Assembly (NCBI RefSeq): GCF_002953935.1
Contig: NZ_CP026514.1
Location: 2,976,001 to 3,040,000 of the forward strand
DNA: 64,000 bases
Reading direction: 5' to 3'
From: Arthrobacter sp. PGP41
GTDB lineage: Bacteria > Actinomycetota > Actinomycetes > Actinomycetales > Micrococcaceae
Both the position numbers and the translations under genes were made by a program. Shown one piece after another: positions 19,893-28,232 of the stretch. Position 1 is the first letter of the stretch. Each line of letters opens with the position of its first letter. Below the pieces are notes generated by a model that did not search any database, had not been told where the DNA came from, and worked only from the letters and a program-made list of their open reading frames with translations.

Positions 19893-21110
19893 GTTCCCCT
19901 GGTACCTGCTTAGGAAGTCCCCCATCCGGCCCACGGCTTCCTCGATGTCCTTGACGTTGGGCAGGGTCACCATGCGGAAGTGGTCCGGGCGCACCCAGTT
20001 GAACGCCCGGCCGTGGGAGACCAGGATTTTTTGCTCCCTGAGGAGGTCCAGGACGAACTTCTCGTCGTCACGGATGTGGTAAACCTCCGGGTCGAGCTTC
20101 GGAAAGAGGTACAGGGCGCCGCGGGCCTGCTGAGTACTCACGCCCGGGATGGCGTTGAGCATGTCGTACGCCTTGTTGCGCTGCTCCAGCAGCCGCCCGC
20201 CCGGCAGGATCAGGTCGTTGATGCTCTGGTAGCCGCCCAGTGCGGTCTGGATGGCGTGCTGGGCCGGCACGTTGGCGCAGAGGCGCATGTTGGCAAGGAG
20301 GCTGATGCCCTCAAGGTAGTCGGCGGCATCCTTCTTCGGCCCCGAAATGGCCATCCACCCGGCCCGGTACCCGCACACCCGGTAGGCCTTGGACAGGCCG
20401 CTGAAGGTGAGGCACAGGACGTCGTCGCCGGTAAGCCCCGCCAGGTTGATGTGGACGGCGTCCTCATAGAGGATTTTCTCGTAGATTTCGTCGGCAAAAA
20501 GGACCAGGCCATGTTTCTCGGCAAGGGCCACGATCTTCTTCAGCGTCTCTTCCGGGTACACGGCGCCGGTGGGATTGTTCGGGTTGATCACCACGATGCC
20601 CTTGGTGCGGGGCGTGATCTTGGCTTCCATGTCCTCTAGGTCAGGCTGCCACCCGGACTCCTCGTCGCAGAGGTAGTGGACGGGTTTGCCGCCGGCCAGC
20701 GCCACAGAGGCGGTCCAGAGCGGGTAGTCCGGCGTGGGGATCAGGACCTCGTCGCCGTCATCAAGCAGGGCCATCAGGGACATGGTGATGAGCTCGCTGA
20801 CGCCGTTGCCCAGGTAGATGTCGTCCACATGGATGTTCTGGATACCGCGGGTCTGGTAGTACTGCGACACTGCTGTCCGGGCGGAGAAGATGCCGCGGGA
20901 GTCACTGTAGCCCTGGGCGTGCGGCAGGTGGCGGATGATGTCCACCAGGATGGCGTCCGGCGCTTCAAATCCAAACGGCGCGGGGTTTCCGATGTTCAGT
21001 TTGAGGATCCGGTGACCCTCCGCCTCCATCTGCTGGGCGGCCTGAAGGATCGGTCCACGGATGTCGTAAAGCACGTTGTTGAGTTTCGTGGACTGCCTGA
21101 ATTCTGCCAT
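19890..21110 (-). CDS. PLP-dependent aminotransferase, AlaA-like
   Basis: A 406-aa fold-type I aminotransferase close to E. coli AlaA (glutamate-pyruvate aminotransferase) and Mycobacterium AspC-like proteins. Seen are LNIGNPAPFGF (38-48), PNNPTGAVYP (about 177-186), DEIYEKILY (208-216) and the Schiff-base Lys241 in FSGLSKAYRVCGYRAGW. CATATT lies six bases before the ATG, close to the leaderless pattern found elsewhere here, and GAGGG is in the spacer. Alanine synthesis is the likely role; substrate assignment is by family only. Confidence 0.86.
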   Translation of the reverse strand: MAEFRQSTKLNNVLYDIRGPILQAAQQMEAEGHRILKLNIGNPAPFGFEAPDAILVDIIRHLPHAQGYSDSRGIFSARTAVSQYYQTRGIQNIHVDDIYLGNGVSELITMSLMALLDDGDEVLIPTPDYPLWTASVALAGGKPVHYLCDEESGWQPDLEDMEAKITPRTKGIVVINPNNPTGAVYPEETLKKIVALAEKHGLVLFADEIYEKILYEDAVHINLAGLTGDDVLCLTFSGLSKAYRVCGYRAGWMAISGPKKDAADYLEGISLLANMRLCANVPAQHAIQTALGGYQSINDLILPGGRLLEQRNKAYDMLNAIPGVSTQQARGALYLFPKLDPEVYHIRDDEKFVLDLLREQKILVSHGRAFNWVRPDHFRMVTLPNVKDIEEAVGRMGDFLSRYQGN

Positions 21111-21190
21111 CCCTCAAATATGCCACAGGAAGGATGGACTGCCGTTGAGACGTCAGCCACACGGTGCGGCGGCTTCAGGCAGGCAGGACG

Positions 21191-21238
21191 GACGACGGCG
21201 GCTGCCGGGCCTCCAAAGGTCCGGCAGCCGCCGTCGTC
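21191..21238 (-). terminator. Terminator of the opuC-type operon
   Basis: A perfect 18-bp stem (21191-21208 with 21221-21238) with a 12-base loop that can itself pair CCT with AGG. It lies about 40 bases past the binding-protein stop and before the aminotransferase gene on the same strand. Confidence 0.8.
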
Positions 21239-21276
21239 TGCTACGCCATCGCGCTGCTGGCGGCGCCAGGCAGCTA

Positions 21277-22242
21277 CTACTTCACGATGCCCTTTTCCTT
21301 CAGCCACGCCTGCGCGGCTTCCTTGGCGCCCTGCTTCTGGCTGCCGCTGACGGCTCTGTTCAGGTTGATCAGGTCCTCGGTGGTCAGCACGCGGGATACC
21401 GAGTTCAGGGCTTCCTTTGCCTTGTCCGTCATCTTCGCCTCGTTGTACAGCGGAACCACCTGCTGGGCAATGAAGTTGTTCTTGGGGTCCTCGAGCACCA
21501 CAAGATCGTTGTCAGCAATGGACGGGGTGGTGGTGTAGATGTCAGCCACCTGCACCTTGTCCTCCAGGAGTGCCTTAAGGGTCACCGGCCCCCCTCCATC
21601 ACTGAAAGGCTCCAGTTTCTTGGGCTCGCAGTTGTAGTTCTTCTTCAGGCCCGGCAGGCCGTAGGCGCGCTCGGCGAAGGTGGCCGGAGCCCCCACCACG
21701 ATCTCGCTGCAGACCTTGGCCAGGTCCTCGATGGACTTCAGCTGGTACTTTTCGGCGGTTGCCTTGGTGACCACCATGGCGTCCTTGTTTTCCGCCTTGG
21801 ACGGTTCCGGCACCCCCAGGCCCTCCGGCAGCTTCTCCACGACGGCTTTGTACACCTCGTCTGCTGCGACTTCTTTGGCTTGCGGATCAAGTGCCACTGT
21901 GAGGAGGTTTCCGGTGTATTCCGGGATCACGTCAATGGATCCGTCCTTGACTGCCTTGAAGTACACCTCGCGGGAGCCGATGTTGGGTTTGGTGGTGGCT
22001 GTGACGCCGGCTGCATTCAGCGCCCCGGCGTACAGTTCACCGATGATCTGGCTTTCCGTGAAGTCGGCTGAACCAACCACCAGGGACGTTGCTCCCCCGG
22101 AGGCTGCCCCGCTGGTGGCCGGCGCCTTGCTCAGCGGATCCGGGGATCCGCCGCAGGCAGAGAGTGCCATGGCCAGCACGAGCCCTGCGGCGAAGCCGCC
22201 GAATGCCCGCCTGCCAAGATGGTGTGGACGGCTTTCTTTCAT
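21277..22242 (-). CDS. Glycine betaine/choline ABC transporter substrate-binding lipoprotein (OpuCC-like)
   Basis: A 321-aa lipoprotein of the OpuAC/OsmF family. A basic start and hydrophobic core lead to lipobox LSAC (Cys about 30) followed by GGSPDP. The mature domain opens LVVGSADFTESQIIGELYAGAL and contains REVYFKAVKDGSIDVIPEYTGNLL, where the family places quaternary-ammonium ligands. An AAGGAGG site precedes the ATG. It is the last gene of a four-gene operon (ATPase, permease, permease, binding protein) and its ATG overlaps the previous stop by four bases. Ligand (betaine, choline, carnitine or ergothioneine) is not decidable here. Confidence 0.88.
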   Translation of the reverse strand: MKESRPHHLGRRAFGGFAAGLVLAMALSACGGSPDPLSKAPATSGAASGGATSLVVGSADFTESQIIGELYAGALNAAGVTATTKPNIGSREVYFKAVKDGSIDVIPEYTGNLLTVALDPQAKEVAADEVYKAVVEKLPEGLGVPEPSKAENKDAMVVTKATAEKYQLKSIEDLAKVCSEIVVGAPATFAERAYGLPGLKKNYNCEPKKLEPFSDGGGPVTLKALLEDKVQVADIYTTTPSIADNDLVVLEDPKNNFIAQQVVPLYNEAKMTDKAKEALNSVSRVLTTEDLINLNRAVSGSQKQGAKEAAQAWLKEKGIVK

Positions 22243-22985
22243 GATTTACCTCCTTGTACCACAGCCTCCGTGAGGACGGGGTCTGTGAGATCGGCCGTAG
22301 CCTGCTGGCTGCGGCGGGACTGCCTCGAGGCGCCTGTTGCCAGGAACAGCCTCTGGAAAAGGGAAAGGACAAGGTCGACGGCGATCGCCAGTGCCGCGAT
22401 GAGCAGTGAACCGCCGAACATCTGGGGGAAGTCGCTGAGGACCAGGCCGTCGAAAAGGTACCGGCCCAGGCCGCCCAGGTTGATGTAGGCCACCACGGAG
22501 ACCGTGGCGATCACCTGCAGCACGCCGGTGCGGAAGCCGCCGAACATCACGGTGAGCGCGTTGGGCAGTTCTGCCCGGAAGAGGACCTGCAGTTCGGTCA
22601 TGCCCATGGCACGGGCCGCGTCCACCACGTTGCGGTCCACGCTGGAGATGCCGGCATAGGTGCCCGCGAGCAGGGGCGGGACAGTGAGGATGACCAGCGC
22701 CCAGATGGGGGGCATCAGCCCGATCCCGGCAAGCAGCACAAAGAGCGTCAGCAGGCCCAGCGTGGGCAGTGCACGCAGCGCGCCGGCGAGCGCAACCACC
22801 GCAACCCTTCCCCTGCCGGTGTGGCCTACATACATGCCTATGGGGACGGCGATGGCGACCGCGATCAGCATCACCAGGCCGGTGTACTGGAGGTGTTCGG
22901 CCAACCGGGCGGGGATGCCGGCGCTTCCCGTCCAGTGCAGGGGGTCGGCCAGCCAGGCGAAAGTATCCGTAAAGACGTTGCTCAT
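22239..22985 (-). CDS. Glycine betaine/choline ABC transporter permease (OpuCB/OpuCD-like)
   Basis: A 248-aa membrane subunit with five to six hydrophobic segments and the EAA-type loop VDAARAMGMTELQVLFRAELPNAL (about 140-163). The core LPTLGLLTLFVLLAGIGLMPPIWALV matches the ProW/OpuCB family. A charged tail of about 25 residues is cytoplasmic. It overlaps the next permease by four bases and the binding protein by four, showing tight translational coupling. Confidence 0.88.
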   Translation of the reverse strand: MSNVFTDTFAWLADPLHWTGSAGIPARLAEHLQYTGLVMLIAVAIAVPIGMYVGHTGRGRVAVVALAGALRALPTLGLLTLFVLLAGIGLMPPIWALVILTVPPLLAGTYAGISSVDRNVVDAARAMGMTELQVLFRAELPNALTVMFGGFRTGVLQVIATVSVVAYINLGGLGRYLFDGLVLSDFPQMFGGSLLIAALAIAVDLVLSLFQRLFLATGASRQSRRSQQATADLTDPVLTEAVVQGGKS

Positions 22986-23713
22986 GCGTTTCCGCCTCCT
23001 GTCTTGGGCGCGGCCAGCCTGAGGGCCGGGTCAAGTGCCTCGCCGGCGGTCCCGGTTTCCCGCTGCCGGTCCGGCCGCTTGCCCGCGCGCTCCCAGGGCG
23101 TGAGGAGCCGTTCCAGCAGGACCAGGACCGCATCCATCAGCAGCGCAAGGATGAGGATGGCGATGATCCCCACCACCACTTCGGTGACGAAGTCCCGCTG
23201 GAGCCCGGAGGTGAAGAGCATCCCCAGGTTTCCGATACCCAGCAGGGCTGCCACGCTGACCAGGGAGATGTTGCTGACCGACACCACCCGGAGCCCTGCG
23301 AACAGGACCGGGAGGGACAGCGGCAGGTCCACGCGGAGGAACCGCGCCAGCGGTTTGAATCCCATGGCCACGGCGGCCTGGCTCACGTCCTGGCTGACCG
23401 AATCGAAGGCGTCCAGGGCGGCCCGGACCAGCAGGGCAACGGCATAGATGGTCAGGGCCACCACCACGTTGAGGGGATCCAGGATCCTGGTACCAAGGAT
23501 GGTGGGCAGGATGATGAACAGCGCCAGCGAAGGAATGGTGTAAAGGAGCGAGGAGGCTGTGAGCACCACCGAGCGGAGCACCCGGTTTTGCCGCGCCAGC
23601 TGCGCGAGGGGGATGGAGATGACCAGCCCCAGGACCATCGGGACGAGGGCCAGCACCAAGTGCTGGCCGGCGCGCTCCAGGACCATGCCGCTGTTGGCGA
23701 GGAACCACTCCAT
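22982..23713 (-). CDS. Glycine betaine/choline ABC transporter permease, second subunit
   Basis: A 243-aa membrane subunit with the same fold as its neighbour: TIPSLALFIILPTILG, then EAA loop SQAAVAMGFKPLARFLRVDLPLSLP (about 131-155). A cytoplasmic tail rich in Arg and Lys ends the protein. Two non-identical permeases form the channel of OpuC-type importers. Its ATG shares a base with the ATPase stop downstream of the operon start. Confidence 0.88.
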   Translation of the reverse strand: MEWFLANSGMVLERAGQHLVLALVPMVLGLVISIPLAQLARQNRVLRSVVLTASSLLYTIPSLALFIILPTILGTRILDPLNVVVALTIYAVALLVRAALDAFDSVSQDVSQAAVAMGFKPLARFLRVDLPLSLPVLFAGLRVVSVSNISLVSVAALLGIGNLGMLFTSGLQRDFVTEVVVGIIAILILALLMDAVLVLLERLLTPWERAGKRPDRQRETGTAGEALDPALRLAAPKTGGGNA

Positions 23714-24810
23714 CAGAGTGCAGCCTGCCGGAGCTGGCGCGCCTCTTCAATGAGGGCCAGCACTTCTCCGCCACGGATCACGCCCTTCACCCTGCCCTCT
23801 CCATCCACTGCCACGCCCAGGCCCGATGGCGAGGAAAGCGCGGCGTCCAGCGCCCGGCGCAGGCTCTCCCCTGGGCGGAACAGGGAGCCGCCCGGGATCA
23901 GGCCTTCGTTAGTGCCGGGAGTGGACCAGCCGAGCGGGCGCATCTCCTCGTCCACCACCAGCTGCCAGCCGCCCGCGGCGTCCGGACCGGTGTTACCGCC
24001 GCGTCCGCGGACGAGCGTTGGCACCGGATGGAGGGTGACGCCGTCGGACGGGGTGAAGCCAAGGTGCCGGAAACCGCGGTCCCGTCCCACGAACGAGGCC
24101 ACGAAGTCGTTTGCCGGGGCACGGAGGATTTCCTCAGGGGTGGCGTATTGGGCGAGCTTCCCGCCCACTGCGAAGACGGCCACTTTGTCCCCCAGGACGG
24201 TGGCCTCATCGATGTCGTGGGTGACGAACACGATGGTCTTGGCCAGGTCCTTCTGGAGGCGCAGCAGTTCCTGCTGGAGCTCATCGCGGACCACGGGGTC
24301 CACGGCGCTGAAGGGTTCGTCCATGAGCAGGACGGGAGGATCGGCGGCGAGCGCACGCGCTACCCCCACGCGCTGCTGCTGGCCGCCGGAAAGCTGGGAA
24401 GGGTAGCGCCTGCCGAGCGGGCGGGCCAGACCCACAACGTCCAGGAGTTCCTCGGCGCGCCGCCTTGCTTCGGACTTGGAGACACCGTTCAGCCGGGGCA
24501 CGGTGGCGACGTTGTCCAGCACCGAGCGGTGCGGCAACAGCCCTGCCGACTGCATCACGTAGCCCATCGAGCGGCGCAGTTCAGCTGCCGGGACGGCGGT
24601 AACGTCCCTGCCGCCCACCGTGATGGTCCCGGAAGTGGGTTCCACCATCCTGTTGATCATGCGCAGCGTGGTTGTCTTGCCGCAGCCGGAAGGACCGACC
24701 AGGACGGTGATGGAGCCTTTGCTGATGGACATCGAGAGGTTGTCCACGGCCGGCTGGCCGCCCTGGTACTGCTTGGTAACGCTCTGAAACTCGATCATCG
24801 CCTGGTCCAT
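23713..24810 (-). CDS. Glycine betaine/choline ABC transporter ATP-binding protein (OpuCA/ProV-like)
   Basis: A 365-aa ATPase with GPSGCGKTT (about 38-46), the Q-loop, LSGGQQQRVGVARAL, MDEPFSAVDP and the switch His in THDIDEA. After about residue 235 a C-terminal region has only one recognisable CBS-like repeat (GVAVDGEGRVKGVIRGGEVL at the very end) where osmosensing homologues have a tandem CBS pair, so gating may differ. It is the first gene of the operon. An alternative ATG is at 24798. Confidence 0.88.
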   Translation of the reverse strand: MDQAMIEFQSVTKQYQGGQPAVDNLSMSISKGSITVLVGPSGCGKTTTLRMINRMVEPTSGTITVGGRDVTAVPAAELRRSMGYVMQSAGLLPHRSVLDNVATVPRLNGVSKSEARRRAEELLDVVGLARPLGRRYPSQLSGGQQQRVGVARALAADPPVLLMDEPFSAVDPVVRDELQQELLRLQKDLAKTIVFVTHDIDEATVLGDKVAVFAVGGKLAQYATPEEILRAPANDFVASFVGRDRGFRHLGFTPSDGVTLHPVPTLVRGRGGNTGPDAAGGWQLVVDEEMRPLGWSTPGTNEGLIPGGSLFRPGESLRRALDAALSSPSGLGVAVDGEGRVKGVIRGGEVLALIEEARQLRQAAL

Positions 24811-24880
24811 GGTGCGGACTCACCTGTTCTCTGGGACGGGCTCCTGGAAGCACCGCGACATTGTCATCAGCACGCTGATA

Positions 24881-24891
24881 GTTACGGTAAC
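24881..24891. promoter_or_regulatory. Candidate operator palindrome (GTTAC-G-GTAAC) upstream of the opuC-type operon
   Basis: A perfect 5-1-5 palindrome, with a second partial copy (TACTGTAAC, 24947-24955) 60 bases further from the operon start. A separate ATCAGC-AC-GCTGAT inverted repeat lies at 24866-24879. The location in the promoter region fits a repressor site; the regulator is unknown. Confidence 0.3.
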
Positions 24892-25048
24892 CCAATCCGG
24901 GGCCGGCAACACCCTGCAGCGTCCCGAATCCGGGCAAAGGAATCCCTACTGTAACCATTCGGAGCCGGGAGCGGCCGGGATGGGATCTCCTATGCAGGCT
25001 TGAACAACCGGAGGGCCTGGAACCGTGCCTGACGTGCGCCGTCCGGCC

Positions 25049-25054
25049 TACAGT
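25049..25054 (+). promoter_or_regulatory. Leaderless -10 element (TACAGT) for the pirin gene
   Basis: TACAGT, six bases, GTG at 25061. This decides for the 25061 start over an in-frame GTG at 25025 that lies before the predicted transcription start, although the latter has a GGAGGG nearby. Confidence 0.5.
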
Positions 25055-25060
25055 GGATTC

Positions 25061-26083
25061 GTGACCAACTTGGAAATAGCGCCCCAGCAGGAAGTGTGCC
25101 CGCCGGCAGGCACGGACGGTACGTCCGGGCCTTGCCTGCAGCTGTGGCCGCAGCGCGAAGTACCGCTCGGCGGCGTCCGGGCCATGAACGTCCAGCGGAC
25201 GCTGCCGCAGCGCGGCCTCCCCACCATCGGGGCATGGTGTTTCCTGGACAGCTTCGGACCTGACCGGACGGCGATGTCCGTGCTCCCGCATCCCCATATT
25301 GGCCTTCAGACCGTGACCTGGCCCCTCGCCGGCCATATCCGGCACCGCGACAGCGTGGGCAGCGACGTGGTGGTCCGGCCGGGCGAGCTGAACATCATGA
25401 CGGCTGGCCACGGCGTCTCCCACTCGGAGTTCGCCGTGCTGCCGCCCGCCGGGGAGGCGCTGCCGGTTCAACGTGGCCTGCAGCTCTGGGTTGCCCTGCC
25501 GGAGGGTGAACGGCACCGGCAGCCGGCATTCGAGCAGCACCGCCGGCTTCCCCGGGCCAGCGGCCAGGGCTTCACCGCCACCGTGATGGTGGGCGAGCTC
25601 GCCGGCGTGACCTCTCCGGCAACCATGTACTCACCGATCGTGGGCGCGGACGTTTCGTGCAGCGGGTCCGCCGTGTTGCCGCTCAACGCGGAATTTGAGC
25701 ACGGAGTCCTGGTGCTCGACGGCGGGCTGGCGGTGGACGGCCAGGAGGTTCCGCCTGGCCCGCTGGGCTACCTGGGCACCGGGCGCACGGAACTGCTGGT
25801 CCGGGCGCTTCCAGGGACACGCTTCCTCCTCATTGGCGGCGAGCCGTTCCAGGAGGAACTGTTGATGTGGTGGAACTTCGTTGGCCGTACCCACGACGAA
25901 GTGGAGCAGGCACGGAGTGACTGGGAAGCCCAGGCCGGACTGCCCGAAACGGAGGAGGCAGCAGCCCGGTACGGCGTGGTCCGCGGCCACGGTCCTGGCG
26001 CGGGGCCGGAGGCCGGCCGCATTCCTGCTCCTCCGCTGCCGGGTGTGCGGCTTACGCCCCGGAAACGGCTCCCGGGGAACTGA
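25061..26083 (+). CDS. Pirin family protein
   Basis: A 340-aa bicupin. The N-terminal cupin has the pirin pattern WCFLDSFGP, then PHPHIGLQTVTW with the metal-binding His residues, followed by NIMTAGHGVSHSE and LQLWVALP. The C-terminal cupin ends with the FLLIGGEPF...WWNFVGRT block typical of YhhW-type pirins. Some pirins degrade quercetin and others bind transcription factors; neither can be told apart here. It converges with the BadF-type kinase gene, five bases apart. Confidence 0.88.
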   Translation: MTNLEIAPQQEVCPPAGTDGTSGPCLQLWPQREVPLGGVRAMNVQRTLPQRGLPTIGAWCFLDSFGPDRTAMSVLPHPHIGLQTVTWPLAGHIRHRDSVGSDVVVRPGELNIMTAGHGVSHSEFAVLPPAGEALPVQRGLQLWVALPEGERHRQPAFEQHRRLPRASGQGFTATVMVGELAGVTSPATMYSPIVGADVSCSGSAVLPLNAEFEHGVLVLDGGLAVDGQEVPPGPLGYLGTGRTELLVRALPGTRFLLIGGEPFQEELLMWWNFVGRTHDEVEQARSDWEAQAGLPETEEAAARYGVVRGHGPGAGPEAGRIPAPPLPGVRLTPRKRLPGN

Positions 26084-26088
26084 TCCGC

Positions 26089-27018
26089 CTAGGTCTGCTC
26101 GGCCACCAACTGCAGCACACCGAACACCGGTTCCTGGTCCAGCACCCGGATGTCGGTCACGCCCGCGTCACTAAGGTGGCGGCGGAAGGAGTGCTGCAGC
26201 GGGGCAACGTTCATGCCCAGGCCCCCGCCCAGGATCACGGGACCGGTGATGCCCAGCAGGCCCAGTACCTGCAGGGCAAGCGCTGAAAGGTCTTCACCGG
26301 CTTGGTCCAGCAGGGCATGGCTCTCCGGGTGGCCGCCGGCTGCCGCCTCCACTACCAGCCGGGCCTGCTGCGCCCAGAAGCGCCGGCCGGTTTTCGGCGA
26401 ATGGAACAGCGCAATCAGCCGGTTGGGATCGTCAACCCCGCAGGACTGCAAAAGGGATTTGGTCAGGGCGTCCACCGGCAGGCCCTGGTTCATCCGCCGG
26501 AGGCTGTGCCGCACCGCTTCCCGGCCCAGCCAGTATCCGCTGCCTTCATCGCCCAGAAGGTAGCCCCAGCCGCCTGCCCGGGCTTCGCCGCCGTCGGCAT
26601 TCCTGCCCCAGGCCGCAGAGCCGGTGCCGGCAATCACCGCAACACCGGTGCTCGCGTAGCCTGCCGCCAGCAGCAGGCGCGAATCATGGACCACGGTGAC
26701 CCGGGCGCCGGGGACATGCGGCTGGATCAGGGACGCCAGGGCGGCGGCGTCGTCGTCGGTATCAATGCCGCCGGAACCCGCGTACACCTGCGACACCTGG
26801 CCCCCGCCGATGCGTGCAAAGAGCTCGGCAAGGTTGGCGGCTGCCTCGTCGCGGCTGACGTTCTGCACGTTGGAACTGCCGGCCGACTCATCCGCAACCG
26901 GAACCCCGTCCTCAAAACGGACCCCGTGGGTCTTCGTCCCGCCGATATCCAGTCCGATGATGGCGCCGCGGAGTGGACTGGCGGCCGGGAGTGCGGAGGA
27001 GTTTTCAGCGTTGGTCAC
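26089..27018 (-). CDS. BadF/BadG/BcrA/BcrD-type ATPase, probable N-acetylglucosamine/amino-sugar kinase
   Basis: A 309-aa ASKHA-fold kinase. The phosphate-1 loop is GLDIGGTKTHGVRF at the N-terminus, VIAGTGSAAWGRN is the connect/phosphate-2 region, and GGWGYLLGDEGSGYWLGREAV is the mark of the N-acetylglucosamine kinase-like branch. Near the C-terminus VILGGGLGMN binds the adenosine. A leaderless promoter fixes the GTG start at 27018; the frame is open 16 codons upstream but these are not preferred. The true substrate is unproven. Confidence 0.82.
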   Translation of the reverse strand: MTNAENSSALPAASPLRGAIIGLDIGGTKTHGVRFEDGVPVADESAGSSNVQNVSRDEAAANLAELFARIGGGQVSQVYAGSGGIDTDDDAAALASLIQPHVPGARVTVVHDSRLLLAAGYASTGVAVIAGTGSAAWGRNADGGEARAGGWGYLLGDEGSGYWLGREAVRHSLRRMNQGLPVDALTKSLLQSCGVDDPNRLIALFHSPKTGRRFWAQQARLVVEAAAGGHPESHALLDQAGEDLSALALQVLGLLGITGPVILGGGLGMNVAPLQHSFRRHLSDAGVTDIRVLDQEPVFGVLQLVAEQT

Positions 27019-27024
27019 GTCACA

Positions 27025-27030
27025 AGGGTA
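27025..27030 (-). promoter_or_regulatory. Leaderless -10 element (TACCCT) for the BadF-type kinase
   Basis: TACCCT, six bases, GTG at 27018, with no Shine-Dalgarno site. Confidence 0.5.
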
Positions 27031-27083
27031 ATGGTGCTGGAGCGGCGGTACGCCCAGGCGCCGCACTTCCCGGCGCTCGCGCT

Positions 27084-28058
27084 TCAGCGGGAGCGCTGCC
27101 TGACCAGCCCGGCCAGGAGCCCCGGCCCTTCCGTCACCACCATGTCCCGGAACAGCCGGACGGGCACGGGTTCGGACCCAGGCTTGCGCCGCCGCCAGGA
27201 CAAGCCCGCTTCGCGGAAGGCCAGGGCGGACTCAAGAGGGACCTCAACCCAGCCGAGGTTCCCGGTTTCGGGGCTGACAGTCCGTCCGGGGGCATCGCCG
27301 CCTGGTGGCAGGATACTGACACCGAGCCCCGCAGAGACAAGGCCGCGGGCCGTGTGTGAATCCTGGCTTTCGAAAGCGATACGGGGCCGGTAGCCGGCCT
27401 CGCGGAACAGGGCATCGGTATGCGACCGCATTCCGTATCCGGCGCCGAGGGCCACAAAAGGCTCTCCCCGTATGTCGGCAAGCCGGGCCGCCGGCCGTGC
27501 GGCGAGGGGATGGCTATGGTGCACAACCAGGCGGAGCGGCTCCCGGTACAGCGGCGCCGAGGACACGTTCCGGCCCGGCGGCGCCACAGGCGCGGTCAGG
27601 GCGAGGTCGGACTCGCCCGACGCGAGTTCGTCAAGGCACGCGTTGCGGGCGCCCTGGCTGAGGGTGAAAACAGTGCCGGGATGCCTGCTCCGGAAAGCAC
27701 TGATCAGGAGCGGCAACGTCGCCTCACCAAAAGTGTGCTGAAACGAAAGGGAGACCCTCCCCCGGGCCACGTCCGACTCGTCCCGGACAACGTCCAGTCC
27801 CGCCTGGAACGCCGTCAGTGCCTGCTCAATGTAGGGCAGCAGGGTCCGTGCCGCGGGCGTCAGCCGGACTCCCCTGCCGTCCTTGACAAGGAGTTCTATA
27901 CCGACGACGGCGCTCGCCCGGGCCAGCGCCCGGCTCACCGTGGACTGGGGTACCCCAAGGAGTTCCGCGGTTTCCGTGACGTGCTCGGTCCGCCCCAACT
28001 CGGCCAGCACGGGCAGCAGCGGAAGCAGCTGCACCAGCTGTTTCTGATCCGGTTCCAC
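27084..28058 (-). CDS. LysR family transcriptional regulator
   Basis: A 324-aa regulator. The N-terminal winged HTH (about 8-65) reads LAELGRTEHVTETAELLGVPQSTVSRALARASAVVGIELLVKDGRGVRLT, split here by eye into the usual helices; the effector domain spans about 95-300. It diverges from an MFS exporter gene (28233) whose closest family is E. coli YnfM, itself divergent from LysR-type YnfL, so it probably controls that exporter. The 174-base gap holds a large perfect inverted repeat. The GTG start has a GGGGGCAGG stretch upstream. Confidence 0.87.
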   Translation of the reverse strand: MEPDQKQLVQLLPLLPVLAELGRTEHVTETAELLGVPQSTVSRALARASAVVGIELLVKDGRGVRLTPAARTLLPYIEQALTAFQAGLDVVRDESDVARGRVSLSFQHTFGEATLPLLISAFRSRHPGTVFTLSQGARNACLDELASGESDLALTAPVAPPGRNVSSAPLYREPLRLVVHHSHPLAARPAARLADIRGEPFVALGAGYGMRSHTDALFREAGYRPRIAFESQDSHTARGLVSAGLGVSILPPGGDAPGRTVSPETGNLGWVEVPLESALAFREAGLSWRRRKPGSEPVPVRLFRDMVVTEGPGLLAGLVRQRSR

Positions 28059-28088
28059 GGGCCTGCCCCCCTTCCTGCTCCGCGCGAG

Positions 28089-28154
28089 CCCAACTAGGTA
28101 GCGCTAAGTGTCGTTTTGGGCGTTCAAAACGACACTTAGCGCTACCTAGTTGGG
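28089..28154. repeat. Perfect 29-bp inverted repeat with 8-base loop
   Basis: Arms 28089-28117 and 28126-28154 are exact reverse complements around GGGCGTTC. The arms contain TAGGTAGCGCTAAGTG. It lies between the LysR and MFS genes, far larger than a usual LysR box, and there is no second copy in the window. It may be a dispersed intergenic palindrome (REP/MITE-like) or a regulatory hairpin. Confidence 0.9.
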
Positions 28155-28220
28155 AAAGCATGCAAAACGGCTATCAGTTTTACACAAAGCATGCATTGGA
28201 GGCATGTGTTGGGTGAAAGC

Positions 28221-28226
28221 TAGGCT
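28221..28226 (+). promoter_or_regulatory. Leaderless -10 element (TAGGCT) for the MFS gene
   Basis: TAGGCT, six bases, ATG at 28233, and no Shine-Dalgarno site. Confidence 0.55.
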
Positions 28227-28232
28227 GACCGG

